Assembly (NCBI GenBank): GCA_964461815.1
Contig: CAYWVF010000015.1
Location: forward strand, 1-64,000
Length of the DNA: 64,000 nt
Direction: 5' to 3'
DNA from: JAAZBA01 sp964461815
GTDB lineage: Bacteria > Bacillota > Clostridia > Oscillospirales > QAMX01
The position numbers were made by a program, and so were the translations under genes. The notes beneath the pieces were generated by a model. The model was given only the letters and a program-made list of their open reading frames with translations. It was not told the DNA's origin and did no database searches. Below are positions 53,165-62,593 of the stretch, piece by piece (position 1 is the stretch's first letter; every line of letters begins with the position of its first letter).

Positions 53165-53986
53165 TTCAAAGTGCTCCGGATCGATGACATCCGTAACGAA
53201 TGCAGGTTCGTAGTTTCTGCCGATGCACCATTTGACACCTGCTTCGATTATCTCCTTGTAATCAGGCAGATAAAGTGAGAAGTCAGGGTAAAAATACTGC
53301 TCATGTATAAGGATATCCACGAAGTCTCTATTCGGATATTCTTTTTCCATTCTGTCCATCTCGCCGCCTATCTCATCCGGCTTGAACAGATTCAATACGA
53401 TATCACAGCAGCAGAATATCATATCCGTTTCCGGATCTTTCCAGAAGCAATTTTCACGCACCTTGTCGAACTGCTCTGCATTGAGATAATAGTCGAGCCA
53501 GCGTTCGCCGTTTTCATTGAATGAGAAGTCACCGAGCAGTGCAAGTATTCCGCAATCACGAAGTGCCTTTACACCCTCACGTGTAGCCTCGGCAAAATGT
53601 ATTGTCGTTACAGGGCCGAGAACCTCATCTCCGGCAAAGCGTCTGATCTCACGCTCTACCTGCTTATAATCATTATATACCTCATCGTAGCCTGCATTCA
53701 GATATGGCCAGTTGGGCTCATTCGCTTTCGCATGGAAGGACAGTCTCAGCCAGTCAGCATTAGCCGCCCACTCCGATTTGAATCGGTCAGGCATCTGAGT
53801 TAGGTTGAAACCGTCTGTTTCATAATAAATATTCATATGTACCTTTGTGCCGTACTTATCATGAATATCCTTATAAAGTGCCAGATACGGATCGTCAAAT
53901 AATGAGGTATACTCCGGGTGATTCGCTATGTTGCGTAAAAACCAAATATTGTCATCTACCGATAATCTGTATCCTCTTTTTTTCAC
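53162..53986 (-). CDS. Polysaccharide-deacetylase-like protein
   Basis: The 274-residue cytoplasmic protein looks like a NodB-fold enzyme: an early acidic pair in LSVDDNIW (residues 8-15), a HxxxxE stretch in LSFHAKANEP (about 82-91), and VTTIHFAEAT later. The standard TFDDG and HxxxH motifs are not exact, so the reaction is uncertain. It starts with GTG, with GGAAGG about 12 bases upstream. It follows the M42-like gene in the same direction and may extend the glycan cluster. Confidence 0.6.
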   Translation of the reverse strand: MKKRGYRLSVDDNIWFLRNIANHPEYTSLFDDPYLALYKDIHDKYGTKVHMNIYYETDGFNLTQMPDRFKSEWAANADWLRLSFHAKANEPNWPYLNAGYDEVYNDYKQVEREIRRFAGDEVLGPVTTIHFAEATREGVKALRDCGILALLGDFSFNENGERWLDYYLNAEQFDKVRENCFWKDPETDMIFCCCDIVLNLFKPDEIGGEMDRMEKEYPNRDFVDILIHEQYFYPDFSLYLPDYKEIIEAGVKWCIGRNYEPAFVTDVIDPEHFE

Positions 53987-54008
53987 TCTGCATCGCCTTC
54001 CTTTTCTT

Positions 54009-54956
54009 TTATATATATTTTTCTATCATATTTTTAAGGATCTCCGCATCCTTCAGGCTCACTGCAACAGCTGTATTCGAATATCTTCTGCACGAAATAC
54101 CGACAGAGCATGATTTTGATGCTCCGTTTACGGATGCGAATGCAGCCATCTCACTCTGATCCTTATTGACAGCCTCACGCTGTGATCTCTCCGCACAAGC
54201 CTCCAGTGAATCGATAAGCTCCATATCACTTGTATATGAGCCGTGCGTTATTCTGAGCACTGCACCCTCGCCGAGCTTTATATTCTTCTTTCCTCCCGGA
54301 ATATCCTGAGCATCACTTACCGACAGCTCTATTGCTATATTCGGAGAGAGCTCAAAATAAGCACCGTAAGCGCCCTTTGCTCCGAGCTTATTTCTCGCAG
54401 TAAATGCAAAGCATACGTCATCACGGTCTATACTCTCCGCAATGTCAAGCAGTACCGCACAGCATATACGGTTGTCTGCTGACGGTGAGTACAATTTCTC
54501 GTCCTTTATAAACGTCTCTCCGCAAAGCATCGCACAATCACCCTGCTTTACGAGTCCCGATGCGTCCTGTCCCATATCTATATAAAAATCCTGTACAGTC
54601 AGCTTATCCGAGCCATCGTTCTTTTTGCAGCCTATAACGCCCTTAGCACCGTTTGCAAACTCAACATACGTACCTGCAAGTCCTATCAGACTCACCGATC
54701 CGAGCGGTGCAAAGCTTACATATGCTCCGTCTATATACGTTGCCATCACTCCTATGGTATCGCAATGAGCACTGAGCATTATTTTTTTGTTTGACTTTGA
54801 GCCTCTGTAAGCTATCACCGATCTCAGAGGTGTATGCTCTACATTATAGCCCATAGACTCGAGCTTCTGTGCCAGAACGGAGGTTATTTTTCCCTCGTCA
54901 CTCGACGGTGCGTATATTTTACATAGCTCTAATGCGTAATTCTTTATTCTGTCCAT
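54009..54956 (-). CDS. Degenerate M42-family peptidase homologue
   Basis: The 315-residue protein aligns along its length with M42 aminopeptidases (compare the two at 27887-29949). It keeps the first metal His and Asp (SAHCDTIG, PSADNRI). The catalytic Glu pair EE is replaced by NK (TARNKLGAKG), the next ligand Glu/Asp by Ser (ELSVSDAQD), and the final His is missing (CRRYSNTA). It is probably not an active peptidase and may have become a structural or binding protein. It lies directly after the pbp2 gene. Confidence 0.78.
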   Translation of the reverse strand: MDRIKNYALELCKIYAPSSDEGKITSVLAQKLESMGYNVEHTPLRSVIAYRGSKSNKKIMLSAHCDTIGVMATYIDGAYVSFAPLGSVSLIGLAGTYVEFANGAKGVIGCKKNDGSDKLTVQDFYIDMGQDASGLVKQGDCAMLCGETFIKDEKLYSPSADNRICCAVLLDIAESIDRDDVCFAFTARNKLGAKGAYGAYFELSPNIAIELSVSDAQDIPGGKKNIKLGEGAVLRITHGSYTSDMELIDSLEACAERSQREAVNKDQSEMAAFASVNGASKSCSVGISCRRYSNTAVAVSLKDAEILKNMIEKYI

Positions 54957-54977
54957 GATAATGTTCCTTTCAGATAT

Positions 54978-57020
54978 TCATCTCAACAACGTATTTTCAT
55001 CTGCACCTACCGTCAGTGCAGCCTTACAATCAAAATATGCGGTCAATATATCACGTGCTATCCACGCAACATTATTTCCCGAGCCTCCGTGCTCTACCAC
55101 TACCGCAATAGCCACCTCGGGATCTTCATACGGTGCAGCAAGAACGAATACACCGTTAGCGCTTCCCTTTCCCAGCTGTGCAGAGCCTGTCTTTCCTACG
55201 ACACGAACATCATAATCCGCAAATACCTTTGACGCCGTGCCGTCCTCCGTTACCTTAAGCATACCGTTCATCACAGCATTATAGTTTTCCTCACTGTAGC
55301 CTATCGTTGCTGCGATGGTAGGCTCTTTTTCGTATATGAGCTGTGTACCGTCGGCACTCATTACCGAGCTCAACAGATGTGCTTCGTATCTAGTGCCACC
55401 GTTCACTATCGTAGCCACGTAATTTGCGAGCTGCAACGGTGTAAACAGATTGTCCGATTGACCGATCGCCGCTATCAGAGTATCTCCGGCATACCATGTA
55501 CCGCCGACAGCCTTACGTGATTCGGGCCCTGCTACCGTTCCCTTTGCTTCGTTTGACAGCTCGATACCCGTATACTCTCCCAGTCCGAACCTCGACGCAT
55601 ACTCCGTCAAGGTGCCGATCCCCATAAGTCTGCTGACCTCATAGAAAAAATAGTTGCATGAATTTTCAAGTGCTCCCGAAACGTTCAGCGTTCCGTGAGT
55701 CCTGCCATAATCCGTATATACCCAGCAGCGGTAGGTATACGGTGCGTAATACGTATATATGCCCTCATCTATTATTTTTGTATCGGGCGTTATCGTGCCG
55801 GACTGAAGTGCAGCCGTAGCAGTTACCATTTTAAATACCGAGCCCGGGGGATACGCTCCTGATATTGCTCTGTTGAACAGCGGCTTTGCTTCATTTGCCA
55901 AAAGCTCGGAGTAATCACGGCTGAAGGTTTTCAGATTGAACGCAGGGTATGATGCACTCGCCAGTATATCGCCTGTATCAACGTCTATCACCACAGCCGC
56001 ACCGCCGTCGCATTCTGCTTCATGTCCCGCCGCTTCACGTTCGGAATTTATTCTCGCTATATGCTCCGCCAGAGCACGCTCGGCTGCCTCCTGCAATCTG
56101 ATATCTATCGTAAGATATACATTATTTCCTGCCTCCGCAGCTTCGGAGCTTACGACATCAAGTGTTTTCCCCGACTTTGTGACCTTTAAAGTAGTCGAGC
56201 CGTCACTGCCCTTAAGATAGTCCTCAAAAGCCTTTTCCACACCGTCCTTGCCCACACGTGCATTCATCGCATAGCCCTTTGCCTTGTATTCCTCATACTC
56301 CTCTGCAAATATCGGGCCTACTCTGCCAAGTAAATGTGATGCATAATCCGTCTTATATTCTCTCACCGGGACTGTCAAGGTATATGCACCTGTAAATCTG
56401 GCGCTGTCCTCATTTATGATCGACACAAGCTCTATATCGACATCGCTCGCTATGGTAAAGGGATTGATAGACGAAAAATTCTGTCGCTCCATATCATATA
56501 ATACTCCGATTATCTTTCGCATCTCATCCGGAGTATATTCCTCTGACACATTATACAGCTCTGCCAGCTTTCGTATCGTCTCCTCAGCCGTCAGATCCGT
56601 ATCGATATTGTTTTTCTTCAAAAGCTTATCGAGTCTCGCACGTGAATTTTCATCCTCGATAAATTTAAACGGCATACTTGTTATCGGAAGCGAATCACCA
56701 TATGTCTCTCCGTAATCCGCCATGACCAACAGGACATCATAGACGAGCTGTGCAGGGTCTTCGCTCGGAAAGGTAAAATAATCAAAGGCTATCGCAAACG
56801 CCATCTCGTTTACTACGAGCGGTACACCGTTGCGGTCGTATATCTCACCTCTTGCTCCGCTTTCCGTGACAATTCTCGTAAAGGTGCGTTCCACCGCACT
56901 CTCAAGCTCTGTATTTTTCTCGGTCTGCACATCATATAGCGCAAATGACAGTATTGAAAAGCACAGTAGCGATACAAGTGTCAATACGATTATTCTGATA
57001 TAAAAGGTGTGTATCTTCAT
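54978..57020 (-). CDS. mrdA: Penicillin-binding protein 2 (class B transpeptidase, elongasome)
   Basis: This membrane-anchored transpeptidase cross-links peptidoglycan during elongation. One N-terminal membrane helix (about residues 7-28) is followed by a dimerisation domain with RGEIYDRNG and a transpeptidase domain holding the SxxK motif SVFK (PPGSVFKM, about 399), SCN (ENSCNYFF) and KTGS (VVGKTGSAQ). It overlaps mreD by four bases, the usual mreCD-pbp2 arrangement for rod shape. Length 680. Confidence 0.93.
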   Translation of the reverse strand: MKIHTFYIRIIVLTLVSLLCFSILSFALYDVQTEKNTELESAVERTFTRIVTESGARGEIYDRNGVPLVVNEMAFAIAFDYFTFPSEDPAQLVYDVLLVMADYGETYGDSLPITSMPFKFIEDENSRARLDKLLKKNNIDTDLTAEETIRKLAELYNVSEEYTPDEMRKIIGVLYDMERQNFSSINPFTIASDVDIELVSIINEDSARFTGAYTLTVPVREYKTDYASHLLGRVGPIFAEEYEEYKAKGYAMNARVGKDGVEKAFEDYLKGSDGSTTLKVTKSGKTLDVVSSEAAEAGNNVYLTIDIRLQEAAERALAEHIARINSEREAAGHEAECDGGAAVVIDVDTGDILASASYPAFNLKTFSRDYSELLANEAKPLFNRAISGAYPPGSVFKMVTATAALQSGTITPDTKIIDEGIYTYYAPYTYRCWVYTDYGRTHGTLNVSGALENSCNYFFYEVSRLMGIGTLTEYASRFGLGEYTGIELSNEAKGTVAGPESRKAVGGTWYAGDTLIAAIGQSDNLFTPLQLANYVATIVNGGTRYEAHLLSSVMSADGTQLIYEKEPTIAATIGYSEENYNAVMNGMLKVTEDGTASKVFADYDVRVVGKTGSAQLGKGSANGVFVLAAPYEDPEVAIAVVVEHGGSGNNVAWIARDILTAYFDCKAALTVGADENTLLR

Positions 57021-57655
57021 TTAAATATATTACTCCAAAAGTGCTCTTCACGGCGTGTCATCGATGAGTCCTTCATAATACGATACTTTCTTTTTTTAGG
57101 TCTTATCTCCGATCCGTCGTAGCTTTTCTTCAAGCTTACACCGTCGAAATGCATCTGCTCCGCAGGTGCTATCCTGCTTATATACTTTACCGGGACATAC
57201 ACTATCCATGACAGTGCTGCGGAAAACAAAAGTGAGATCATTTCCTCTTTAAGCATCATAAAATAGCCGAGTCCGGATACGTTTATCGATAATATCATCG
57301 CTCTTATCAGTGCTTTTACGAAAAAAATAATACAGCCCCACAATACCGATGCCAAATATGCTCTTTTTAAATAATAATCGCTCACTATCGAGCAAATACA
57401 TGCCAAAACGAAATAAACAGCACAGTAAAAGACGTTTTCCCTTGCAAGGGAGACATCACACAATACGCCTGCCAAAAACGCAAGCCATGCTGCGCCTTTA
57501 TAGTTTTCCATCACTGCGACCGCTGCCACAAAAAAAGGTATAAGATCGGCTGCAACGCCGCATATGGTGATACGGTTTCCTGCCGACGTTTCAAACGCAA
57601 AGAGCAGTACCGTCATCAATACGTAAAGCATCCATTTTATTATTGCTCGGCGCAT
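57017..57655 (-). CDS. mreD: Rod shape-determining protein MreD
   Basis: The 212-residue protein has about five to six membrane helices and belongs to the elongasome with MreC and PBP2. I chose MRRAIIKW at 57655, close after GGAGGG; the earlier in-frame ATG lies inside mreC. It has a longer basic C-terminal tail than usual (KKRKYRIMKDSSMTRRE). Sequence conservation in the family is low, so position is the main support. Confidence 0.85.
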   Translation of the reverse strand: MRRAIIKWMLYVLMTVLLFAFETSAGNRITICGVAADLIPFFVAAVAVMENYKGAAWLAFLAGVLCDVSLARENVFYCAVYFVLACICSIVSDYYLKRAYLASVLWGCIIFFVKALIRAMILSINVSGLGYFMMLKEEMISLLFSAALSWIVYVPVKYISRIAPAEQMHFDGVSLKKSYDGSEIRPKKRKYRIMKDSSMTRREEHFWSNIFK

Positions 57656-57683
57656 ATCTGCCCTCCGAATAATGTGATCGTAT

Positions 57684-58520
57684 CTACTCATTTGATTCAA
57701 AATCACGTATTATAAACACAAGGCTCAGCTCATTGAGATCGGCAGCAGGCTCGACTACGGCATATGATGATATACCGTGTGCCTCTATCTCGACCGATAC
57801 GACCGTTCCCAGTGCAAGTCCCTTAGGATATATCCCTCCGAGTCCCGATGTCTCTATCGAATCTCCGATCCTGACATCGTTATCCTTAGGCAAATATGAC
57901 AGCTTGAACACGCCCTCACGCATCAGATCGAACACTCCCTCTGCCACGCCTGTGTCTCGTGTTCTGCTGACTATCGCTCCTGCCTTTGTCTCGGTGGAGA
58001 TGATCGTCTCCATCTCGCTCCATGTAGTGCCTACGGTAGTTATAAATCCTGCTACGCCCTCGCCGGTTATTACACAGTCACCCTCCGATATTCCGGCATT
58101 CGAGCCTCTGTCGAGCGTGTACGTTGCTCCCCAGCTGCCCGACTCCACCGCTATGACCTCAGCTGACTCTATATCGTATGACGTATTTCTCTCACGCATA
58201 TTCAACAGCTCACGCAGACGCTTATTTTCCTCCATTACCTGCTCACTTTTTCGTATCTCGCTCTCCTTATCGGCAAGAAGAGCCTTAAGCTCCGCATTCT
58301 CGGCTTTGAGATCGTCATACTCCGTAATATATCCTACGATATCCTCATATTTATTTGCCGCCATCGTAAAAAAAGAGCGAAACGGTGACAGCACTATATT
58401 CACTCCATCCTGAAGCGGTGATGCCTCACCGTCAAAAAGCTCCGTATATATTCCCATACATGATACTACAAGCACAAGGATGAGAAATATTATAAAAAAT
58501 TTGCTTTTAAAAAAACGCAA
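57684..58520 (-). CDS. mreC: Rod shape-determining protein MreC
   Basis: The protein has an N-terminal membrane helix (about residues 7-25), a coiled coil (about 65-105) and a beta-barrel domain with GITEGDCVITGEGVAGFI-like repeats and a C-terminal DLNELSLVFI. It links MreB to the PBP2 enzymes. Length 278 is typical. It sits between maf and mreD. Confidence 0.94.
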   Translation of the reverse strand: MRFFKSKFFIIFLILVLVVSCMGIYTELFDGEASPLQDGVNIVLSPFRSFFTMAANKYEDIVGYITEYDDLKAENAELKALLADKESEIRKSEQVMEENKRLRELLNMRERNTSYDIESAEVIAVESGSWGATYTLDRGSNAGISEGDCVITGEGVAGFITTVGTTWSEMETIISTETKAGAIVSRTRDTGVAEGVFDLMREGVFKLSYLPKDNDVRIGDSIETSGLGGIYPKGLALGTVVSVEIEAHGISSYAVVEPAADLNELSLVFIIRDFESNE

Positions 58521-58533
58521 CTCGACTACTCCT

Positions 58534-59109
58534 TTACAAAAGCCGCACTCCTATTTCCTTAAGCATCAGACCAAGCCTATGCAGCGGAAGACCCATTACA
58601 TTATAGTAGTCACCCTCGATACGCTCAACAAATAACGCTGCGATATCCTGCACACCGTATGCTCCTGCCTTATCCATAGGTGAACCCGTAGCTATGTATG
58701 CCTCTATTTCCTCCGACTCAAGCTCTCGGAACTTCACGGCTGTAGTCTCATGCTCGACAAGCTCCTTAGCTCCCTGCTTCACTACTATACCCGTCACGAC
58801 CTCATGCCACATTCCGGACATCAGATTAAGCATCGAAAATGCCTCTGTCTCATCGACAGGCTTTCCGAGCACAGAGCCGTCTATCGATACCATCGTATCT
58901 GCTGCAATAATAATATCATCATTGCGGCATTTTCCCGCTACGCTTCTTGCCTTTTGCAGCGCTATGCTGCATACCGCCTGCTGAGGGCTTACATCTGTCG
59001 GTGCATTTTCCTCCGCGTCCGACTCCACTATTTTAAAATCGGTTATCCCGATCTTCTGTATCAGCTCTTTTCTTCTCGGAGACTTTGACGCCAATATTAT
59101 ATTACTCAT
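58534..59109 (-). CDS. maf: Maf-family nucleotide pyrophosphatase
   Basis: This pyrophosphatase hydrolyses non-canonical nucleoside triphosphates and can arrest septation. The start LASKSPRRKELI (residues 6-17) holds the phosphate-binding motif, VSIDGSVLGKPVD and the acidic GAYGVQDIAALFVERIEGDY motif are standard. AAGGA lies before two ATG codons; the second (59109) has the better spacing. It leads into mreC. Confidence 0.94.
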   Translation of the reverse strand: MSNIILASKSPRRKELIQKIGITDFKIVESDAEENAPTDVSPQQAVCSIALQKARSVAGKCRNDDIIIAADTMVSIDGSVLGKPVDETEAFSMLNLMSGMWHEVVTGIVVKQGAKELVEHETTAVKFRELESEEIEAYIATGSPMDKAGAYGVQDIAALFVERIEGDYYNVMGLPLHRLGLMLKEIGVRLL

Positions 59110-59124
59110 CATCTTTTCCTTAGT

Positions 59125-59385
59125 CTACATCAATTTTTTATAAACAAATAATGCTATTATTATACCCAATATCGTAGCGATATTTATGTCGAAAACGATA
59201 CCGAGCTTAAGCTTCATTATCGCAAGATCAAGCACGAACGGATTATCTATGGAAATTCCGAATGAGCTTCCGTATGCAAGCCATGACAGGAACGATACAT
59301 TTCGGCACAGCTCCGCTATGAGTCCGCCAACGATCGCTCCCGTAAGTATTACAAGCAGGAACATGAACATGTTTTTAGCTTTCAT
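59125..59385 (-). CDS. DUF4321 membrane protein
   Basis: The 86-residue protein with two membrane helices (about residues 6-27 and 62-83) belongs to DUF4321, found before maf-mreCD in Clostridia. It contains GAIVGGLIAELC near the first helix. Its function is unknown; the conserved position suggests an envelope role. Confidence 0.85.
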   Translation of the reverse strand: MKAKNMFMFLLVILTGAIVGGLIAELCRNVSFLSWLAYGSSFGISIDNPFVLDLAIMKLKLGIVFDINIATILGIIIALFVYKKLM

Positions 59386-59403
59386 ATGTATGACCCTTTC
59401 GTC

Positions 59404-59841
59404 TTATTCTATTCCCGTTGAGCCGAAGCCACCGACACCTCGCTCCGTCTCGCCTATCGAATCGACGCACTCAAACTCGGCACGGAGCACCGGCATTATC
59501 ATAAGCTGTGCTACACGCATGTTGTTTTCAAGCTCGAAGGCAAGTCGTGAGCTGTTGTGAAGCGTTATTTGCAGCTCACCTCGGTAGTCGGAATCTATCA
59601 CACCTACGCCGTTGGCAAGGCATATCCCTTTTTTCGATGCAAGACCGCTCCTTGCACATATGAGAGCCACGTACCCGTCCGGGAGCTCCATCGCAAGACC
59701 TGTCCTTGCTCTGTATGTGTCACCCGGCTGCATAACTACAGGCTCATCAAGTATTATTCTTATATCGGCAGCCGCCGCTCCCGACGTTGCATACACAGGC
59801 AGTGACGCACGGCTGTCCGTTTTCATTATTTTTACATTCAT
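59404..59841 (-). CDS. dut: dUTP diphosphatase
   Basis: The enzyme hydrolyses dUTP to dUMP, keeping uracil out of DNA and supplying thymidylate synthesis. The trimeric dUTPase motifs are all present: SGAAAADIR, ICARSGLASKKGI, NGVGVIDSDYRGE, RVAQLMIMPV and RGVGGFGSTG. The 145 residues are normal. Its start overlaps the U32 gene stop as TAATG. Confidence 0.95.
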   Translation of the reverse strand: MNVKIMKTDSRASLPVYATSGAAAADIRIILDEPVVMQPGDTYRARTGLAMELPDGYVALICARSGLASKKGICLANGVGVIDSDYRGELQITLHNSSRLAFELENNMRVAQLMIMPVLRAEFECVDSIGETERGVGGFGSTGIE

Positions 59842-61907
59842 TATTGCACTCCGCGTTTGTATAAGCCTCGTGTAAAATCACTCGGCTTCTCTGTATTATT
59901 ACCATTATACGCATCTATGATATCGACGCACTCACGTGCCGTTTCGGTTGTAAACTTGAGTCTCACAGCACTGAGTCCTATTTCGTTGTACAGCTCAGGA
60001 GTGTCTGCTAAGTACAGTCTTTTCGAATTGAACACCTCATTACGGCAGCCGTCGGCACGAAGCACGGGGAATTTCGCACCTGTTCTGTCGGTGAGTGTAA
60101 ACTCATGCTCACAGTTTTTATTGCACTTACCTGCACTTATCACACAGTTTTCGAATATCATCAGAGGCAATCTGCCGTACACGATCAGCTCCGTATCGAT
60201 AGTCTTCGATATGTCACGAAGCTGCGATCTTGATAATTCGAATGACAGTGTAGCCGATTCGATACCGAGCTCCCTGAGTGTTTCAAGTGACACGGAGTTG
60301 AATACGTTCAGTCCGAAATCACCTTTTACCCTGTAGCCTGCTTCCTTTGCCATTCGAGCATGACCGATGTTACCCGTAAGCACCGTATCGACACCCGTAG
60401 ATCTCAATGCTTTGAGAGCGTTTTCGGTCTCCTGCCTGTTACGCAGCGTGATGACTCTCGGTATTACGAACGCCACCTTAGTCTCTCTTATGCCACGTAT
60501 CATCTCAGGTGCCTTTGCAGCCTCCATCAGCGGTATATAAATCAGCTCCGGCTTTCTATCCAGGAGCTTCTCCGACAATTGGCTCAATGCTCTTATCTCT
60601 ATATTCATTCCGGGTGCGACTTTCCTGTTTTTGACTCGCTCTCTCGGAATATATTCTTTTATCTCACGCTCGGGAAGTCTCGTTCTGAGTGTTGATATCT
60701 GCTCAACAGCATCACGTCTGAGCGAATTGATCACCGATTTCGGTATCATCAGCCCATCATCCAGTGTGATCCTCTGCTCACTGCTGACAAACGGTGTGCC
60801 TCCGAGCTTTGACAGATTTTCACGCACCTCATTCTCACTCGTACTCCTCGTTATACCGAGCTGTGGCTCATCGCTGTACGATATGCTTGAATTTCCGAGA
60901 TCATCGGTGCATTTCAGCGTTGTTTTCTCACCCTTTACCGCTCTGAAATCCATTTCCAGCGGTATCATATTCGGCTCTGTTCTGTAGGACTGACGTGCCT
61001 GCATCAAAAGCTCGTCGAGCTTATCATCGTCCACTGTACGTGTACCGAACATGGAGCTACCCTTTTTATTCATATAGTATCCGTCGGTAAAGCCGCTTCG
61101 TGAGAATATTTTTCTCATTCTGTCTATCTCTTCAGCCGTCGGATTTCTTTTTTCCTTAAGCGCTCCGGCATAAATTCCCGTAACTATTGCCACATACTCC
61201 GGACGCTTCATCCTGCCCTCGATCTTAAGTGACTCCACGCCCATGCTTTCGAGCTCGGTAAGATGCTCGGCAAGGCTCAGATCCTTAAGGCTGAGCGGAT
61301 GACCTCCGTTATAATCCAATCGGCACGGCTGAGCACACAGTCCTCTGTTGCCGCTTCGACCACCTATCACTCCGCTCATATAGCACTGACCGGAGTAGCA
61401 CATGCACAGCGCACCATGCAAAAATATTTCCACACCGATAGGCGAATTTTTACAGATGTATGCTATATCCTCACGTGGCAGCTCACGTGCCAGTACAACA
61501 CGCTCGAAGCCGAGCTTTGAAGCTGTGATCGCTCCGTCAAGATCATGTATCGACATCTGTGTGCTCGCATGTATCGGAAGCTTCGGAGATACCTCACGTA
61601 TCAGCCTTGCCGCACCAAGATCCTGCACTATCAGTGCATCTACTCCGACCTTTGTATACAGCTCTATCTCCTTTATCGCATCCGTAAGCTCACGGTCTGT
61701 CATGAGGATATTGAATGTTACGTATGTCTTTACTCCACGCAGTCTGCAAAATGCAACGGCATCACGCAGATCGTCATATGTAAAGTTTTTCGCACCTCTT
61801 CGTGCATTGAAAATACCCGTGCCAAAGTAAACCGCATCCGCTCCGTTGGCTACGGCTGCGCGCAATGCTTCCGGGCTTCCTGCCGGTGATAATATTTCAC
61901 AGCTCAT
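59841..61907 (-). CDS. U32-family (RlhA/TrhP-like) RNA-modification protein
   Basis: The protein is of the U32 collagenase-like family. The members characterised best (TrhP, RlhA) are needed for hydroxylation of tRNA or 23S rRNA rather than proteolysis. The N-terminal barrel begins ILSPAGSPEALRAAVANGADAVYFG. The cysteine cluster CYSGQCYMSG...RGLCAQPCR (about residues 168-192) probably binds iron or an iron-sulfur cluster. A C-terminal extension (about 290-688) contains the DUF3656-like part and a second cysteine set. It overlaps zapA by four bases. Confidence 0.92.
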   Translation of the reverse strand: MSCEILSPAGSPEALRAAVANGADAVYFGTGIFNARRGAKNFTYDDLRDAVAFCRLRGVKTYVTFNILMTDRELTDAIKEIELYTKVGVDALIVQDLGAARLIREVSPKLPIHASTQMSIHDLDGAITASKLGFERVVLARELPREDIAYICKNSPIGVEIFLHGALCMCYSGQCYMSGVIGGRSGNRGLCAQPCRLDYNGGHPLSLKDLSLAEHLTELESMGVESLKIEGRMKRPEYVAIVTGIYAGALKEKRNPTAEEIDRMRKIFSRSGFTDGYYMNKKGSSMFGTRTVDDDKLDELLMQARQSYRTEPNMIPLEMDFRAVKGEKTTLKCTDDLGNSSISYSDEPQLGITRSTSENEVRENLSKLGGTPFVSSEQRITLDDGLMIPKSVINSLRRDAVEQISTLRTRLPEREIKEYIPRERVKNRKVAPGMNIEIRALSQLSEKLLDRKPELIYIPLMEAAKAPEMIRGIRETKVAFVIPRVITLRNRQETENALKALRSTGVDTVLTGNIGHARMAKEAGYRVKGDFGLNVFNSVSLETLRELGIESATLSFELSRSQLRDISKTIDTELIVYGRLPLMIFENCVISAGKCNKNCEHEFTLTDRTGAKFPVLRADGCRNEVFNSKRLYLADTPELYNEIGLSAVRLKFTTETARECVDIIDAYNGNNTEKPSDFTRGLYKRGVQ

Positions 61908-62287
61908 TGCTTTGAAAGCTTTGCTATCTCACGACGTGCGTCGTTGAGCTCTGCACGGAGTCTCGCAAGATCATCTATGTAGCCCTTGAGCTGTAATCTG
62001 AGATTCTCGGCTGTCTCCGCAGTCTTTATCTGCTCGTCCGCAAGATTACATGCGGCAAGCACTGCCGCATCTATGAGCGGCATACGTGATGAATTGATCA
62101 CCGATGATATTTTCGCATCAACGCAGGATGCCACACGTCTTATATACTCCTCACTTTCGGGAGCGACTATCGTGAAGGTCTCACCTGCTATGCGTACCTG
62201 TACCTTATTTTTCGGAAGCTTAGCGCTGTCGGAGTTCATGACTCTTGTCAAATAGCTGGCTATGCTGTCTCTCGTTTCTTTCGTCAT
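61904..62287 (-). CDS. zapA: Cell division protein ZapA
   Basis: ZapA cross-links FtsZ filaments at the Z-ring. The 127-residue protein has the N-terminal globular part (about residues 26-70, with VRIAGETFTIVAPESEEYIRRV-like beta-hairpin and helix) and a C-terminal coiled coil (about 90-127). GAGG lies nine bases before the ATG. It leads the operon to mreCD and pbp2. A promoter is 175 bases upstream. Confidence 0.9.
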   Translation of the reverse strand: MTKETRDSIASYLTRVMNSDSAKLPKNKVQVRIAGETFTIVAPESEEYIRRVASCVDAKISSVINSSRMPLIDAAVLAACNLADEQIKTAETAENLRLQLKGYIDDLARLRAELNDARREIAKLSKQ

Positions 62288-62402
62288 CTATAAAACCTCA
62301 TTTTTTATTATCTTTTATAATACTATTTTACATAATATATGTCTAAAAGACAAGCATAATTTTCTATAAATTCTTTATTTTTTACATTTTTACATAAAGC
62401 TT

Positions 62403-62451
62403 CGGACGAGCTGACGACTTCGCACCTCGTTTAAGAGCGAAACATCATCCG
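62403..62451 (-). promoter_or_regulatory. Long hairpin in the zapA leader
   Basis: GACGACTTCGC (62413-62423) and GCGAAACATCATC (62437-62449) pair with G-U and one bulge, extended by CGGA/TCCG. The stem of about 15 pairs lies just after the promoter at 62472-62500. No named RNA class is recognised. The rest of 62288-62593 is AT-rich and shows no gene. Confidence 0.4.
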
Positions 62452-62471
62452 TTTACGCATATGTATGATAT

Positions 62472-62500
62472 ATTATACCATCACCGAAGTCATATTTCAA
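62472..62500 (-). promoter_or_regulatory. Promoter of the zapA operon
   Basis: Minus-strand TTGAAA (62495-62500) and TATAAT (62472-62477) are exactly 17 bases apart. Confidence 0.8.
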
Positions 62501-62593
62501 CCGATCAAATGTGAAAATGAAGTCTTTAGCTGTGTGTCAAGGTGTGAGCATAAAACATATTATATTATATACTCGCAATTACGACAGAAAGTG

